A stretch of 64,000 bases of DNA from Aurantimonas sp. HBX-1. Lineage in GTDB: Bacteria > Pseudomonadota > Alphaproteobacteria > Rhizobiales > Rhizobiaceae. The stretch spans positions 1,315,501-1,379,500 of the forward strand of contig NZ_CP090066.1 in assembly GCF_021391535.1 (NCBI RefSeq), read 5' to 3'. A program made the translations under genes and the position numbers. This document shows, one piece after another, positions 53,044 through 61,159 of this stretch. Under the pieces are notes generated by a model, which searched no databases, had not been told where the DNA came from, and saw nothing but the letters and a program-made list of their open reading frames with translations. How positions within the stretch are numbered: the stretch's first letter is position 1; each line of letters starts with the position of its first letter.

Positions 53044-53397
53044 ATGCGAATTCGCCAGGTCCTGGCCGACATGCGCGACTGCTCGCCCGCCATCGAGGAC
53101 GAGGTGCAGCTGCGCGATGCCGCCCTGGCCGGTGCCCGGGCCGGCGGCGCCACCGTCATCGGCGAGCACGCGCAGCGCTACGTCCCGCACGGGCTGACGC
53201 TCGTCGTTTTCCTCGCCGAATCCCATATCATGCTGACCACATGGCCGGAGTACAGGATGGTGCTTGTGGACGTGCTGCTCTGCAATCCCGAGATGGACGA
53301 GGACGCGGTCGTCGACGAGATCGCCCGGCTGCTCTGTCCCGAAGGGCTGGTGGAGAAGAGCTACGTGACCCGCCATATCGAGCCGCTCGAGCATTGA
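53044..53397 (+). CDS. speD: S-adenosylmethionine decarboxylase (bacterial SpeD type)
   Basis: A 117-residue pyruvoyl-dependent AdoMet decarboxylase. The self-cleavage site is Glu59-Ser60 (FLAESHIMLTTWPEY), with His61 next to it and a conserved cysteine near residue 80 (LVDVLLC). It makes decarboxylated AdoMet, the aminopropyl donor for spermidine-type synthases. The BpsA-type aminopropyltransferase at 55.4-56.6 kb is a natural consumer. It is coupled to the FkbH-like gene by a TTGA overlap. Confidence 0.9.
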   Translation: MRIRQVLADMRDCSPAIEDEVQLRDAALAGARAGGATVIGEHAQRYVPHGLTLVVFLAESHIMLTTWPEYRMVLVDVLLCNPEMDEDAVVDEIARLLCPEGLVEKSYVTRHIEPLEH

Positions 53398-55112
53398 ACG
53401 AGCTGAGCGACGCCTGGTGGCGCTTCGTGCCGGCGCCGCCGCCGGACGAAGCGGCCATGACGCTGGCGGCCAGAAGCGGCCGGGGCGAGTTGTCGCGCGC
53501 GCTGCGTGACGCCCGCGAGCGTCTCGGCGTCGTCCGCACCATGAAATTGCTGCAGGCGGTCGACCGGACGGCGGCGCTGCGGCCAATCCGGGTCTATTTC
53601 GCCGCCTCCTATCAGCCTCGGGTCATCGCTGACGCGCTGCTCTTGGCCTTCGCCATTGCCGGGCTCGACCTCGAACTCGTCGCCGCAGAAGGGCTGCTGC
53701 CGGGCGGTATCGCGGAAGCCGAGGAGGCGGAGAACGGCTTCGACTGCGCCATCGTGTCGGTCGCGCCATCGGACGCCGAGGGGGCGGATCCGGCTGCGGC
53801 GGCGGTCGCGGCGGCCGGGGCGCTGACGGCGAAGCTCGGCTGCCCCGTCGCGATCATTCCGGGTCAGGCCGATGAATCTGCGGCGTCGGCGGACCTACCG
53901 CAGGGCGTGACCCTCTGCCGCGTCGCGCCCGGGCTGGCGCGCAACCAGATGCTGTTCGACGAGCGCTTCGCCGGCAGCCTCGGCACGATCCCGTCGCAGT
54001 GGGGCGCCAACGCCATCGCCGACACTGCCGCAGGCTTCGCCGCACGGATTGCCGGGCGGGCGCCCAAGCTGCTGGTGACCGATCTCGACGACACGCTGTG
54101 GTCCGGTGTGCTGGGCGAAACCGCGGTCACCACGCTTCGGCAGGCGTATGGCGCTGCGCTCGCCGCGCTGGCGGAGCGAGGGCTGGTGATCGCCGCGGCG
54201 AGCCGCAACGATCCCGCCGCCGTCGATGCGGCGCTGGCCGACCCGGCGACGGCCGCGGCGCTGCCGCCTTTCGCCAGCCGCGCCGTCGGCTGGGAGGACA
54301 AGCCGACACTGGTGGCCGCGGTCCTGCAGGAGCTGGGACTGGCGCCCGGGCACACGCTCTTCGTCGACGACGATCCGGTGAACTGCGCCAGCGTCGCCGC
54401 GCGGTTTCCCGACATGGACGTCCGCCGCTTCACCGGCGACGAGGCGGCGTTCGCCGCCATGCTGCTCGCCGATCCGCTGCTGGCGGACGCCGGGCCGATG
54501 GCGACGGGGGGCGATCGTTCCGCCTTCTACCGGCGCCGCGCCGCGGTCGAAGCGGTGCGCGAAGAGGCGCCGGATGACGCGGCGTTCCTCGCACGCCTCG
54601 GTACACGGCTGACCGTCGCTGCGATCTCACCAGCGAATGTCCCGAGGGCGGCCGAGCTGGCGCGGCGGGTGAACCAGTTCGCGCTCACCGGCTTCCGGCC
54701 GAGCGAGGTTGCGCTCGCCGGGCGCGGCAGCCCGTTCGATTTTCTGGTGCGCCTCGACGACGTGTTCGGCGGCCACGGGCTGGTCGGGCTGGTGCTGGCC
54801 CGTCGCGACGGCGACGCGGTGGTGATCGACAATCTCATGCTCTCCTGCCGGGCGCTGCAGCGGCGCGTCGAGTTTGCCATGCTGGCGATCCTGGCGGAGC
54901 GGGCGCGTGCCGAAGGCGCCCGGCGTCTGGTCGGGACCGTCGAGAATCTGGAACGCAACGCGCCGGCCCGACGGCTTTTCGCATCGGCCGGCTGGCACGA
55001 GGCGGCGGGGCGCTGGACGCTCGAACTCGACCCGTCCGCGCCGTCCCCGGCGGAAGCCTGGCCGGACGGCGTGGCGCTCGCGCCGCAACCGGAGACCGAG
55101 GAAATCCAATGA
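53394..55112 (+). CDS. FkbH-like HAD domain / acyltransferase
   Basis: FkbH-type proteins load a C3 glyceryl unit from 1,3-bisphosphoglycerate onto an ACP, or activate related small acids. Here the HAD nucleophile motif is Asp230-Leu-Asp232 (TDLDDTLWSGVLGE), with DDDPVNCASV as the acidic motif, and a GNAT-like C-terminus (FGGHGLVGLVLARRDGD, MLAILAERARAEG). The length is 572 residues from a TTG that overlaps the speD stop; ATG at 53457 is the alternative. An ACP gene follows with a 4-nt overlap, as expected of this family. Confidence 0.88.
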   Translation: MNELSDAWWRFVPAPPPDEAAMTLAARSGRGELSRALRDARERLGVVRTMKLLQAVDRTAALRPIRVYFAASYQPRVIADALLLAFAIAGLDLELVAAEGLLPGGIAEAEEAENGFDCAIVSVAPSDAEGADPAAAAVAAAGALTAKLGCPVAIIPGQADESAASADLPQGVTLCRVAPGLARNQMLFDERFAGSLGTIPSQWGANAIADTAAGFAARIAGRAPKLLVTDLDDTLWSGVLGETAVTTLRQAYGAALAALAERGLVIAAASRNDPAAVDAALADPATAAALPPFASRAVGWEDKPTLVAAVLQELGLAPGHTLFVDDDPVNCASVAARFPDMDVRRFTGDEAAFAAMLLADPLLADAGPMATGGDRSAFYRRRAAVEAVREEAPDDAAFLARLGTRLTVAAISPANVPRAAELARRVNQFALTGFRPSEVALAGRGSPFDFLVRLDDVFGGHGLVGLVLARRDGDAVVIDNLMLSCRALQRRVEFAMLAILAERARAEGARRLVGTVENLERNAPARRLFASAGWHEAAGRWTLELDPSAPSPAEAWPDGVALAPQPETEEIQ

Positions 55113-55366
55113 ACGACGACGCGAACGACGCGGTCGCCTCCGAGGTGATCCGCCTGGTCGCCGAGGTGCTGGCCGTGGATCCCCTGCAGCTCGGCGCCTA
55201 CACCCGCGCCGAGGATGTCGAAGGGTGGGACTCCCTGGCGCTGGTGCGGATGGTCTTCGCCATCGAGTCGGCGTTCCCGGTCCGCCTCACACTGGCGGAG
55301 ATCGAGGCGATCGACGGCATCGCGCCGCTGATCGCCGCGGCGCGGCGGGCCGTGCCGGCCGGCTGA
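55109..55366 (+). CDS. Acyl carrier protein 2
   Basis: An 85-residue carrier protein with attachment Ser42 in EGWDSLALVRMVFAIE. The start overlaps the FkbH-like stop, and in FkbH systems the immediately downstream ACP is the acceptor. The window therefore has two carrier proteins, here and at 50.0 kb, each next to a tailoring enzyme. Confidence 0.9.
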   Translation: MNDDANDAVASEVIRLVAEVLAVDPLQLGAYTRAEDVEGWDSLALVRMVFAIESAFPVRLTLAEIEAIDGIAPLIAAARRAVPAG

Positions 55367-55385
55367 GGCGGGTCGCCCGGCGATC

Positions 55386-56621
55386 TCAGCCGGGCCGGCC
55401 GCCGCGCTGTCGCTCGAAGACCTGGCCACCGCAGCGCGGGCAGCCCGCCGCCTTCAGCGCCTCGACCGTCGCAAAGCGTTCGCCGGCCCCGACCGGGGTT
55501 ACAAGGCCGCATTCGGTGCAGCGATAGGCGCGCAGGCGCGGCCGCACCTCGCCCGTATAGATCGGCGTCTCGAACCGTTCGCCTGCCGTTGCCGACCGCG
55601 TGCGGCCGGTGGTCTCCAGTTCGATGAACTGGCCGACCGAGCCGAGGATCGAGGCGCCGCCGTAATGGTTGAAGGACGGCCGCATCCGCAGGATGGCCAG
55701 GCCGAGGTCGGAGAGCCGCTGCTGCAGGTCGAGCCGGTCGTCGGGCGAAAGATCGGCGAAGGACAGGAACAGCTTCAGCCCGGGGCCCGCCTCCAGCGCC
55801 TCGATGCCGCGCGAGACGAAGAGCGCCATGCCGTCCAGCGTGTAGGGCGGGTCGGTGGCAACCACGTCGAACCGGCCGGCGAGGGCTTCCGGCAGCGGCT
55901 CGCGCAGATCGTGGGCAATCGGCTCGAAGGCGATGCCGTGGCGGGCGGCGCCCCGCTCGAGATGGGCGATGCGGGCGGGATCGAGCTCCAGCACGACCAG
56001 GCGGCGCGGCGGCGCCGAGACGGCGCCGGCGACGAGGCCGATCGCCACGGAGAGCGAATCGTCGTCGCCGATCAGGAGGATGCGCCGGCCGGCCAGGGCG
56101 CCGGCGCGGTGCATCGCGAGCGCCCGTCGCAACGCTGTCTCGGCGGTGCAGGGCGCCTGGTCGAGCGTGACGTCGACGGCCGGGCCGTCGGCGACATGCG
56201 CCTCCATCGCCGGCAGCAACTGCACCAGCAGCGGATCGAGCCCCTCGTCGGCATCGTCCGCCTGCCGCGACGGCGTGCGGCGCGGACGCGGGCCTTCCGG
56301 GTCGCGCGGCACCGCCGGTTTCGGCACGATGCCGAGCGCCTCCGTGACGAAGCTGCGTCCGGCGTCTGTCAGCCCGACGCCCTGGCCGCGCTCGAACAGG
56401 CCGCGGGTCTCCAGTTCCCGGCGGACGGCGCTGACCACCGGCAGTGGCATGCGGACGAGCCGCGCCAGGTCGCGCAAGGCGAGCGGGCCTTCGGCCGCCA
56501 CCGTCCGCACGATGCCGGCGACGCCTTCGCGGCCTTCGCGCAGGCTCGTCGCGGCGGCGACGTCGGCGAGAACGTCCGGGGGTGACGCGGGAGGGTTGGT
56601 GCCGTCTTCTGTAGGTGTCAT
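55386..56621 (-). CDS. BpsA-type (DUF43) branched-polyamine aminopropyltransferase
   Basis: A 411-residue protein of the N4-bis(aminopropyl)spermidine synthase family. There is an N-terminal winged helix (residues about 40-95), then the diagnostic GDDDSLSVAIGL, HDLREPLPEAL and VVATDPPYTLDGMALFVSRG, all typical of BpsA, which transfers aminopropyl groups from decarboxylated AdoMet. A C-terminal Cys4 ribbon (CTECG ... CPRCGG) is added. BpsA is best known from thermophiles that make branched polyamines. It is the last gene of the seven-gene leftward operon and overlaps the PIG-L gene by 4 nt. Confidence 0.85.
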   Translation of the reverse strand: MTPTEDGTNPPASPPDVLADVAAATSLREGREGVAGIVRTVAAEGPLALRDLARLVRMPLPVVSAVRRELETRGLFERGQGVGLTDAGRSFVTEALGIVPKPAVPRDPEGPRPRRTPSRQADDADEGLDPLLVQLLPAMEAHVADGPAVDVTLDQAPCTAETALRRALAMHRAGALAGRRILLIGDDDSLSVAIGLVAGAVSAPPRRLVVLELDPARIAHLERGAARHGIAFEPIAHDLREPLPEALAGRFDVVATDPPYTLDGMALFVSRGIEALEAGPGLKLFLSFADLSPDDRLDLQQRLSDLGLAILRMRPSFNHYGGASILGSVGQFIELETTGRTRSATAGERFETPIYTGEVRPRLRAYRCTECGLVTPVGAGERFATVEALKAAGCPRCGGQVFERQRGGRPG

Positions 56622-57658
56622 GGCGCCATAGAACCGACCGCGCGGCCCCTGTCCATCGCCAAGCGCGCGGCGCCCGCCGCGGCGAAGGTCATTTCCGCGG
56701 GCGCGCCGTCGCCGCCGAGGGCGATCGCACGCGCCTTGCAGAGCGCGATCTGCGGCGCGCGCAGCCGGGTGCGGAAGACGGCGAGGGCGGCGAGCTTGAG
56801 CGTCAGGGCCTTGCGGCTGGTTGCCAGTGGCCGCGAGAGATTTTCCGCGTGCTTCCCCGGTTCCGCGGCGGCGTAGGGCAAGTCCTCGTAGAAGCGGACT
56901 CGGTCGCTCACCAGCACGCCCGCATCGAGAAGCGCGCGCGCCGCCAGCGCCGTCAGCACATGATCGAGATGGCCGCCGATGCCGGCGGGCGCGAAGACCG
57001 CCGCGTTGCGGCAGGCGGGCTCCGCCAGGATGGTCGCAAGCCTGTCCCCCAGATCGCGCAACTCGCGAGCGAAGCCGGGCAGGGTACGCGCCGTGTGCAC
57101 GTCCCAGCCGAGGGTCCGCGACAACGACAGGCGGTGCCGGTCCTGCGCGCCGGAAAGCCCGAGATCGCGGCTTTCGTAGCCGAGGATGCGGCCGGCCAGC
57201 CGATCTTCCGCCCGGGCGATCTCGCCGAGCGCTGGCACCGGGACGCGCAGGCCGGTCTGGTAGGACTGGTCGGAAAAGATGTTGCAGACGAGCGCCCGGC
57301 CGCCCGAGCCGAGCCGCGATGCCAGCCAGGCGCCCACGGAAAGGGCCGCGTCGTCGACATGCGGCGACAGGATCACTGTCTCGACCGGGCCATCCGGGGC
57401 CCAGTCGCCCGGCAGCACCGCGATCAGGCTTGCCCGATGCAGCCGGTCGAACGCGGCGGCCGCCGGCGCGTCGTCGAGCGGCAGGCGGGCGAGCGGCGTC
57501 TCGGCGGCGAGATCGGCCGCGAGGCGGGCGGCGGCGGGATCGACGGCGATGGCCCGGCCGCCAAGGGTGCGTATTCCGTCGGGGCCGGCCGCGAAATGCG
57601 GGAGCAGCCGGGTCGTCGCGTCCGGGCCGAAGGCCGCGCAGGCGTCGGTTGCCATCAT
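56618..57658 (-). CDS. PIG-L/LmbE-family deacetylase
   Basis: A 346-residue zinc-dependent N-acetyl-sugar deacetylase. The metal motif is SPHVDDAALSVG (variant of HPDD) and the third histidine is in GIGGHLDHV. The first ~90 residues precede the domain and are not recognised. Family members deacetylate GlcNAc-type sugars or N-acetylated intermediates, so an acetylated amino sugar or polyamine may be the substrate, matching the GNAT nearby. The start overlaps the ANL ligase stop (ATGA). Confidence 0.85.
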   Translation of the reverse strand: MMATDACAAFGPDATTRLLPHFAAGPDGIRTLGGRAIAVDPAAARLAADLAAETPLARLPLDDAPAAAAFDRLHRASLIAVLPGDWAPDGPVETVILSPHVDDAALSVGAWLASRLGSGGRALVCNIFSDQSYQTGLRVPVPALGEIARAEDRLAGRILGYESRDLGLSGAQDRHRLSLSRTLGWDVHTARTLPGFARELRDLGDRLATILAEPACRNAAVFAPAGIGGHLDHVLTALAARALLDAGVLVSDRVRFYEDLPYAAAEPGKHAENLSRPLATSRKALTLKLAALAVFRTRLRAPQIALCKARAIALGGDGAPAEMTFAAAGAARLAMDRGRAVGSMAP

Positions 57659-59040
57659 GCGGTGGTTGCGCCCGCTTCGGCGTCACCCGGCGACTTCGCG
57701 ACCCTTTCACGCGCTGCCAGGGCTGCGAGGATCGCCGTCCGGTCCGGCTTGCTCGCGGCAGTACGGGGCAGCGTGTCGAAGACCAGAACGCGCGGCGAGG
57801 GCACTCCTGCCGCGGCGACCGTCGCCCGGACGCGTTCGCGGTCGATCCCGATGCCTTCGCAGGCAACGACCAGAAGGTCGCGACCGGCCGCCCAGGGAGC
57901 GGCCGTCGCCAGCGCCACGGCGTCGCGGACGCCCGGGACGGCGAGCGCCTTCGTCGCGACCTCAGCCCCGTCGATCGTCCGTCCGTCGATCTTCAGCCGA
58001 TCGTCGAGCCGGCCGTGCAGGCGGACGGCGCCATCGGAAAACCGGCTTGCCCGGTCGCCGGTGCGCCAGACCGGCGAGGCGCCGTGGGCCGGGCCGTTCG
58101 CCAGGACGGCATGGCCGAGATCGAGCACCAACTCGCCCGTCTCGCCGGGCCGTGAGGGCGCGACGATCCGCACGCCGTCGAAGGGACGGCCGATGAGGCC
58201 TTGCGGCAGCGAACGCACCTCGCCGAAGGTCGCGCCGGTCTCGCTGCTGCCGTAGTTGCGCCCGAGCGGGCAGCCGAAGCGGCGCGCGAAATCGGCCGCG
58301 AGGCTGTCGGGGACCGCCCCGGCGCCGGCGATGGCAAGGCGCAGGCGCGACTCGCCGGAAGCGCCCGCCGGACCGGCCGCCGCCACCAGCAGCCTCGCCA
58401 TCGGGGCTGTCAGGACGACGACATCGAAATCGCCGCCGCGGATCCGCCGGGCAAGGCGCGTCGCGTTGAAGGTGGCGGGCAGCGCGAGGGTAGCGCCCGC
58501 CGCCGCGGCGCCGAGACAGGCGCCGAAGCCGAAGGAATGGCAGATCGGCGCGGCGACCAGCACCCGATCGTCAGGGCGAAGGCGATAGCGCGAAACATAG
58601 CGCTGCGCTTCGGCGAGCAGGCTCGCCACGCTGCGCGGCGCCGGCCGCGGCTGGCCGGTCGACCCGGAGGAGAGATGCACGATCGCCAGCCGGTCCGGGC
58701 CGGCCACGTCCGCCGCCGGCATGTCCGTGGACACGCGCAGCGGGACCGGGCCGCGCCAGTCCCAATGCGCGGCCACGGATCCGTCCGGGCCCGGATGGGG
58801 AACGACGACCGGAATCGCGCCGGCCCGCCACAGTCCGATGATCCGGAAGAGCAACGCCGCGTCGCCGCCGAGGGCGACTCGATGGCCCGCGATGGAGGCG
58901 TTCCGGAAGGCGGCGCGGGTGGTGCGGTTCGCAGCCGCCGCGACATCGGCAAAGGCGAGGCTCTCGCCAGGCTGCGTCCCGATCCGGCAGCTGGCGAGCA
59001 GGTCGAGCAGCGGCGCGAGGGGGGCTGCGGCCGCGTGCAT
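57655..59040 (-). CDS. Stand-alone ANL-family acyl-CoA/acyl-ACP ligase
   Basis: A 461-residue adenylate-forming enzyme. A3 is LSSGSTGQPR, A5 NYGSSETG, A7 WRTGD, and A10 PRTAASKPDR with the catalytic lysine. It probably activates a carboxylic acid and loads CoA or one of the two carrier proteins. Substrate specificity cannot be read. It lies 9 bp after the DegT gene. Confidence 0.87.
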   Translation of the reverse strand: MHAAAAPLAPLLDLLASCRIGTQPGESLAFADVAAAANRTTRAAFRNASIAGHRVALGGDAALLFRIIGLWRAGAIPVVVPHPGPDGSVAAHWDWRGPVPLRVSTDMPAADVAGPDRLAIVHLSSGSTGQPRPAPRSVASLLAEAQRYVSRYRLRPDDRVLVAAPICHSFGFGACLGAAAAGATLALPATFNATRLARRIRGGDFDVVVLTAPMARLLVAAAGPAGASGESRLRLAIAGAGAVPDSLAADFARRFGCPLGRNYGSSETGATFGEVRSLPQGLIGRPFDGVRIVAPSRPGETGELVLDLGHAVLANGPAHGASPVWRTGDRASRFSDGAVRLHGRLDDRLKIDGRTIDGAEVATKALAVPGVRDAVALATAAPWAAGRDLLVVACEGIGIDRERVRATVAAAGVPSPRVLVFDTLPRTAASKPDRTAILAALAARERVAKSPGDAEAGATTA

Positions 59041-59049
59041 CGCAGCGCG

Positions 59050-60279
59050 TCAGGCCGGTTCCGACTCGGGCTGAGTAGCCTGTCTTGTCGGGCGCGAAGG
59101 GGTGCGAAGCGAGGCGACGGCTGCTGCGACATCGGCTACCAGCGCCTCGTCGCCCAGCAGCAGCGGGTGCGCGAACCAGATCGCCTCCCGCGCCGCGCGC
59201 TCGGCCACCGGCGTCTCCATCCGCGCATAGTCGGGGGCCCGGCCGCTCCGCCCGGAGAGCAGCGCCAGCGCGTCTCCTGCGAACATCTCGGTGCGGTGCA
59301 CCGGCGGGAAGCAGCGGAAGGCCGGGATGCCCATCCGCCGCAGCGACGCCGACAGCGCTGCGGCATCGGCGCCCCCGAAGGCAGCCGGGTCGAACCAGGC
59401 CATGGTCATGTAGCGGCCGTGGCGCTCGACATGCGGCTTCGTCGCCAGCGGCTCGAGCCCGGCATCGCGCAGCCCTGCCTCGAAGACCGGCGCATTGCGG
59501 TCGCGGAGCGCCATCTCTTCGGGCAGCCGGCGCAGCTGCCCGAAGAGCAGGGCCGCCTGGAACTCGGTGAGCCGCATGTTGGTCGTCGGCATCAGGTGGC
59601 GGTATTCGGTGTCGCCCTTCGGCCGGCCGCAGGAATGGAGGGCGAAGCTCTGCGCGGCGACGTCGGCGCGGTTGGTGGCGACCGCGCCGCCCTCGCCGCA
59701 GGTCATCAGCTTGCCCGACTGGAAGCTGAAGATCGACGCTTCGCCGATCGAGCCGAGCGGGCGGCCGAAGGCGCGGGCACCGTGCGCATGCGCCGCGTCC
59801 TCGACCACCGCCAGGCCGTGCCGGCGGGCGATGTGCAAGATCGCCGGCATCGCCGCCGCCTGGCCGGCCATGTGGACCGGCACGATGCAGCGGGTGCGCG
59901 GGCCGATCGCCGGCTCGATCAGGGCCACGTCGATGTTCAGCGTCTCCGGCTCGACGTCGACGGGGATCGGCCAGGCTCCCAGCCGCAGCACGGCCGAGGC
60001 GGTGGCGACGAAGGTGCAGGCAGGGACGATCACCTCGTCGCCGGGCCCGACGCCGAGGGCCGACAGCGCCAGCTCGAGCGCCGCGGTGCCGTGTGAGACC
60101 AGCCGGACATGCGCCACGTCCAGCGCGTCGGCGAACGCCGCCTCGAAATCGTCGCCCTGCGTGCCGTTGCCGCGCCACCAGCGGCGCGACCGCAGGACGT
60201 CGAGCAGCGCGGCCTCGTCGGCCGTGTCGGAACGGGGCCAGGGCGGGATGCGGGAAGCGAAATCGCGCGGCATGGCCAT
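59050..60279 (-). CDS. DegT/AHBA-synthase-like PLP aminotransferase (RifK type)
   Basis: A 409-residue DegT/DnrJ/EryC1 enzyme. Lys190 in FSFQSGKLMTCGEGG holds PLP, and EDAAHAHGARAFGRPLG, VPVHMAGQAAAMPAI, SCGRPKGDTEYRH and NMRLTEFQAALL read like 3-amino-5-hydroxybenzoate synthase (RifK). RifK also acts with RifL to make UDP-kanosamine, i.e. it aminates a 3-keto sugar. The Gfo/Idh and ROK genes beside it are the RifL and RifN counterparts, so sugar amination is the likely job here; no other AHBA genes are seen. Confidence 0.86.
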   Translation of the reverse strand: MAMPRDFASRIPPWPRSDTADEAALLDVLRSRRWWRGNGTQGDDFEAAFADALDVAHVRLVSHGTAALELALSALGVGPGDEVIVPACTFVATASAVLRLGAWPIPVDVEPETLNIDVALIEPAIGPRTRCIVPVHMAGQAAAMPAILHIARRHGLAVVEDAAHAHGARAFGRPLGSIGEASIFSFQSGKLMTCGEGGAVATNRADVAAQSFALHSCGRPKGDTEYRHLMPTTNMRLTEFQAALLFGQLRRLPEEMALRDRNAPVFEAGLRDAGLEPLATKPHVERHGRYMTMAWFDPAAFGGADAAALSASLRRMGIPAFRCFPPVHRTEMFAGDALALLSGRSGRAPDYARMETPVAERAAREAIWFAHPLLLGDEALVADVAAAVASLRTPSRPTRQATQPESEPA

Positions 60280-60325
60280 CCATCCGATAAAACCACAGGT
60301 AGTATTATGTTAACGGACTCAGGCG

Positions 60326-61159
60326 TCAAGTTGTACCCGCAGAGGCGTAGCGGGCGGCTCCCAGCAAGGGCGCGTCGGGCCCGGCCGGGTGCCGGACCGG
60401 TACGACCTGGCCGGGCCTAGCGAAGCGCGTCGTGACCCGATCGAAGAACGGCGAAAGGCCGAGGCTCCCGCCGATCGCCAGCTGATGCGGGTCGAGGAGG
60501 CCGACGATCAGGTTGAGCGCTTCGGCGACCGCGTCGGCGGCGCGGTCGAGGACCGGGTCGGCCGCGGCGCGCGGCACGGTGAAGATGTCGAAGCCGGGGT
60601 CGTCGTCCCGGCCGAGCAGACGCCGGAAGGCGCGGCCGGAGGCGGCGGCCTGCAGGCAGCCCGTGGCGCCGCAGCTGCAGGCAAGGCCGGCCGCCGCCCG
60701 CACCCTGATATGGCCGAGCGCCATCGCCGATGCCGAGCGTCCAACCAGCAGCCGGCCGTCGACGACCGCGCCGGCGCCGATGCCGGTCCCGATCTGCAGG
60801 CAGACGGTCACCGAGCCGGCGGCGGCAGCGACCGGGTCAGCGGCGAGCGCCGCGGCGTGGCCGTCGTCGATCACCCGGACCAGGCCCGACCATTCGTCCG
60901 GCAGAATGGTCGTTCCCTCGTAGCCCGGCCGGTTCGGCCAGCGGATCACGCGACCTGCCGTGTCACAGAGCGGTGCGGCGGCGACTCCCACGGGAAGCGG
61001 GGAGCCGGCGGCCTGCCAAGCCGTCCGGACCACCGCCGCGCATTCGGCGGCGGTGGCCGGGGTCGGCAACCGCGTCCGCCGCGTCAGGCGATCGTCGCGT
61101 CCGACAAGGCCGGTTCGCAGGAACGTCGCGCCGAGATCGACGGCGAACACGGCGCTCAC
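60326..61159 (-). CDS. ROK-family sugar kinase (kanosamine/glucokinase-like)
   Basis: A 277-residue ROK kinase. AVFAVDLGATFLRTGLVG is the ATP phosphate loop, IGTGIGAGAVVDG the sugar-binding region, and CSCGATGCLQ the zinc knuckle, with Gln in place of the usual Glu at its end. RifN, a kanosamine 6-kinase, is of this family. The start is a GTG overlapping the Gfo/Idh stop. A 46-bp gap separates it from the DegT gene, the only gap of any size in this operon. Confidence 0.85.
   Translation of the reverse strand: MSAVFAVDLGATFLRTGLVGRDDRLTRRTRLPTPATAAECAAVVRTAWQAAGSPLPVGVAAAPLCDTAGRVIRWPNRPGYEGTTILPDEWSGLVRVIDDGHAAALAADPVAAAAGSVTVCLQIGTGIGAGAVVDGRLLVGRSASAMALGHIRVRAAAGLACSCGATGCLQAAASGRAFRRLLGRDDDPGFDIFTVPRAAADPVLDRAADAVAEALNLIVGLLDPHQLAIGGSLGLSPFFDRVTTRFARPGQVVPVRHPAGPDAPLLGAARYASAGTT

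Noticed and set aside
60319..60335. Fifth copy of the accessory palindrome before the DegT gene
   Set aside because: The right half AGTTGTA is fair but the left half TCAGGCG does not match, and the element overlaps the end of the ROK kinase gene.
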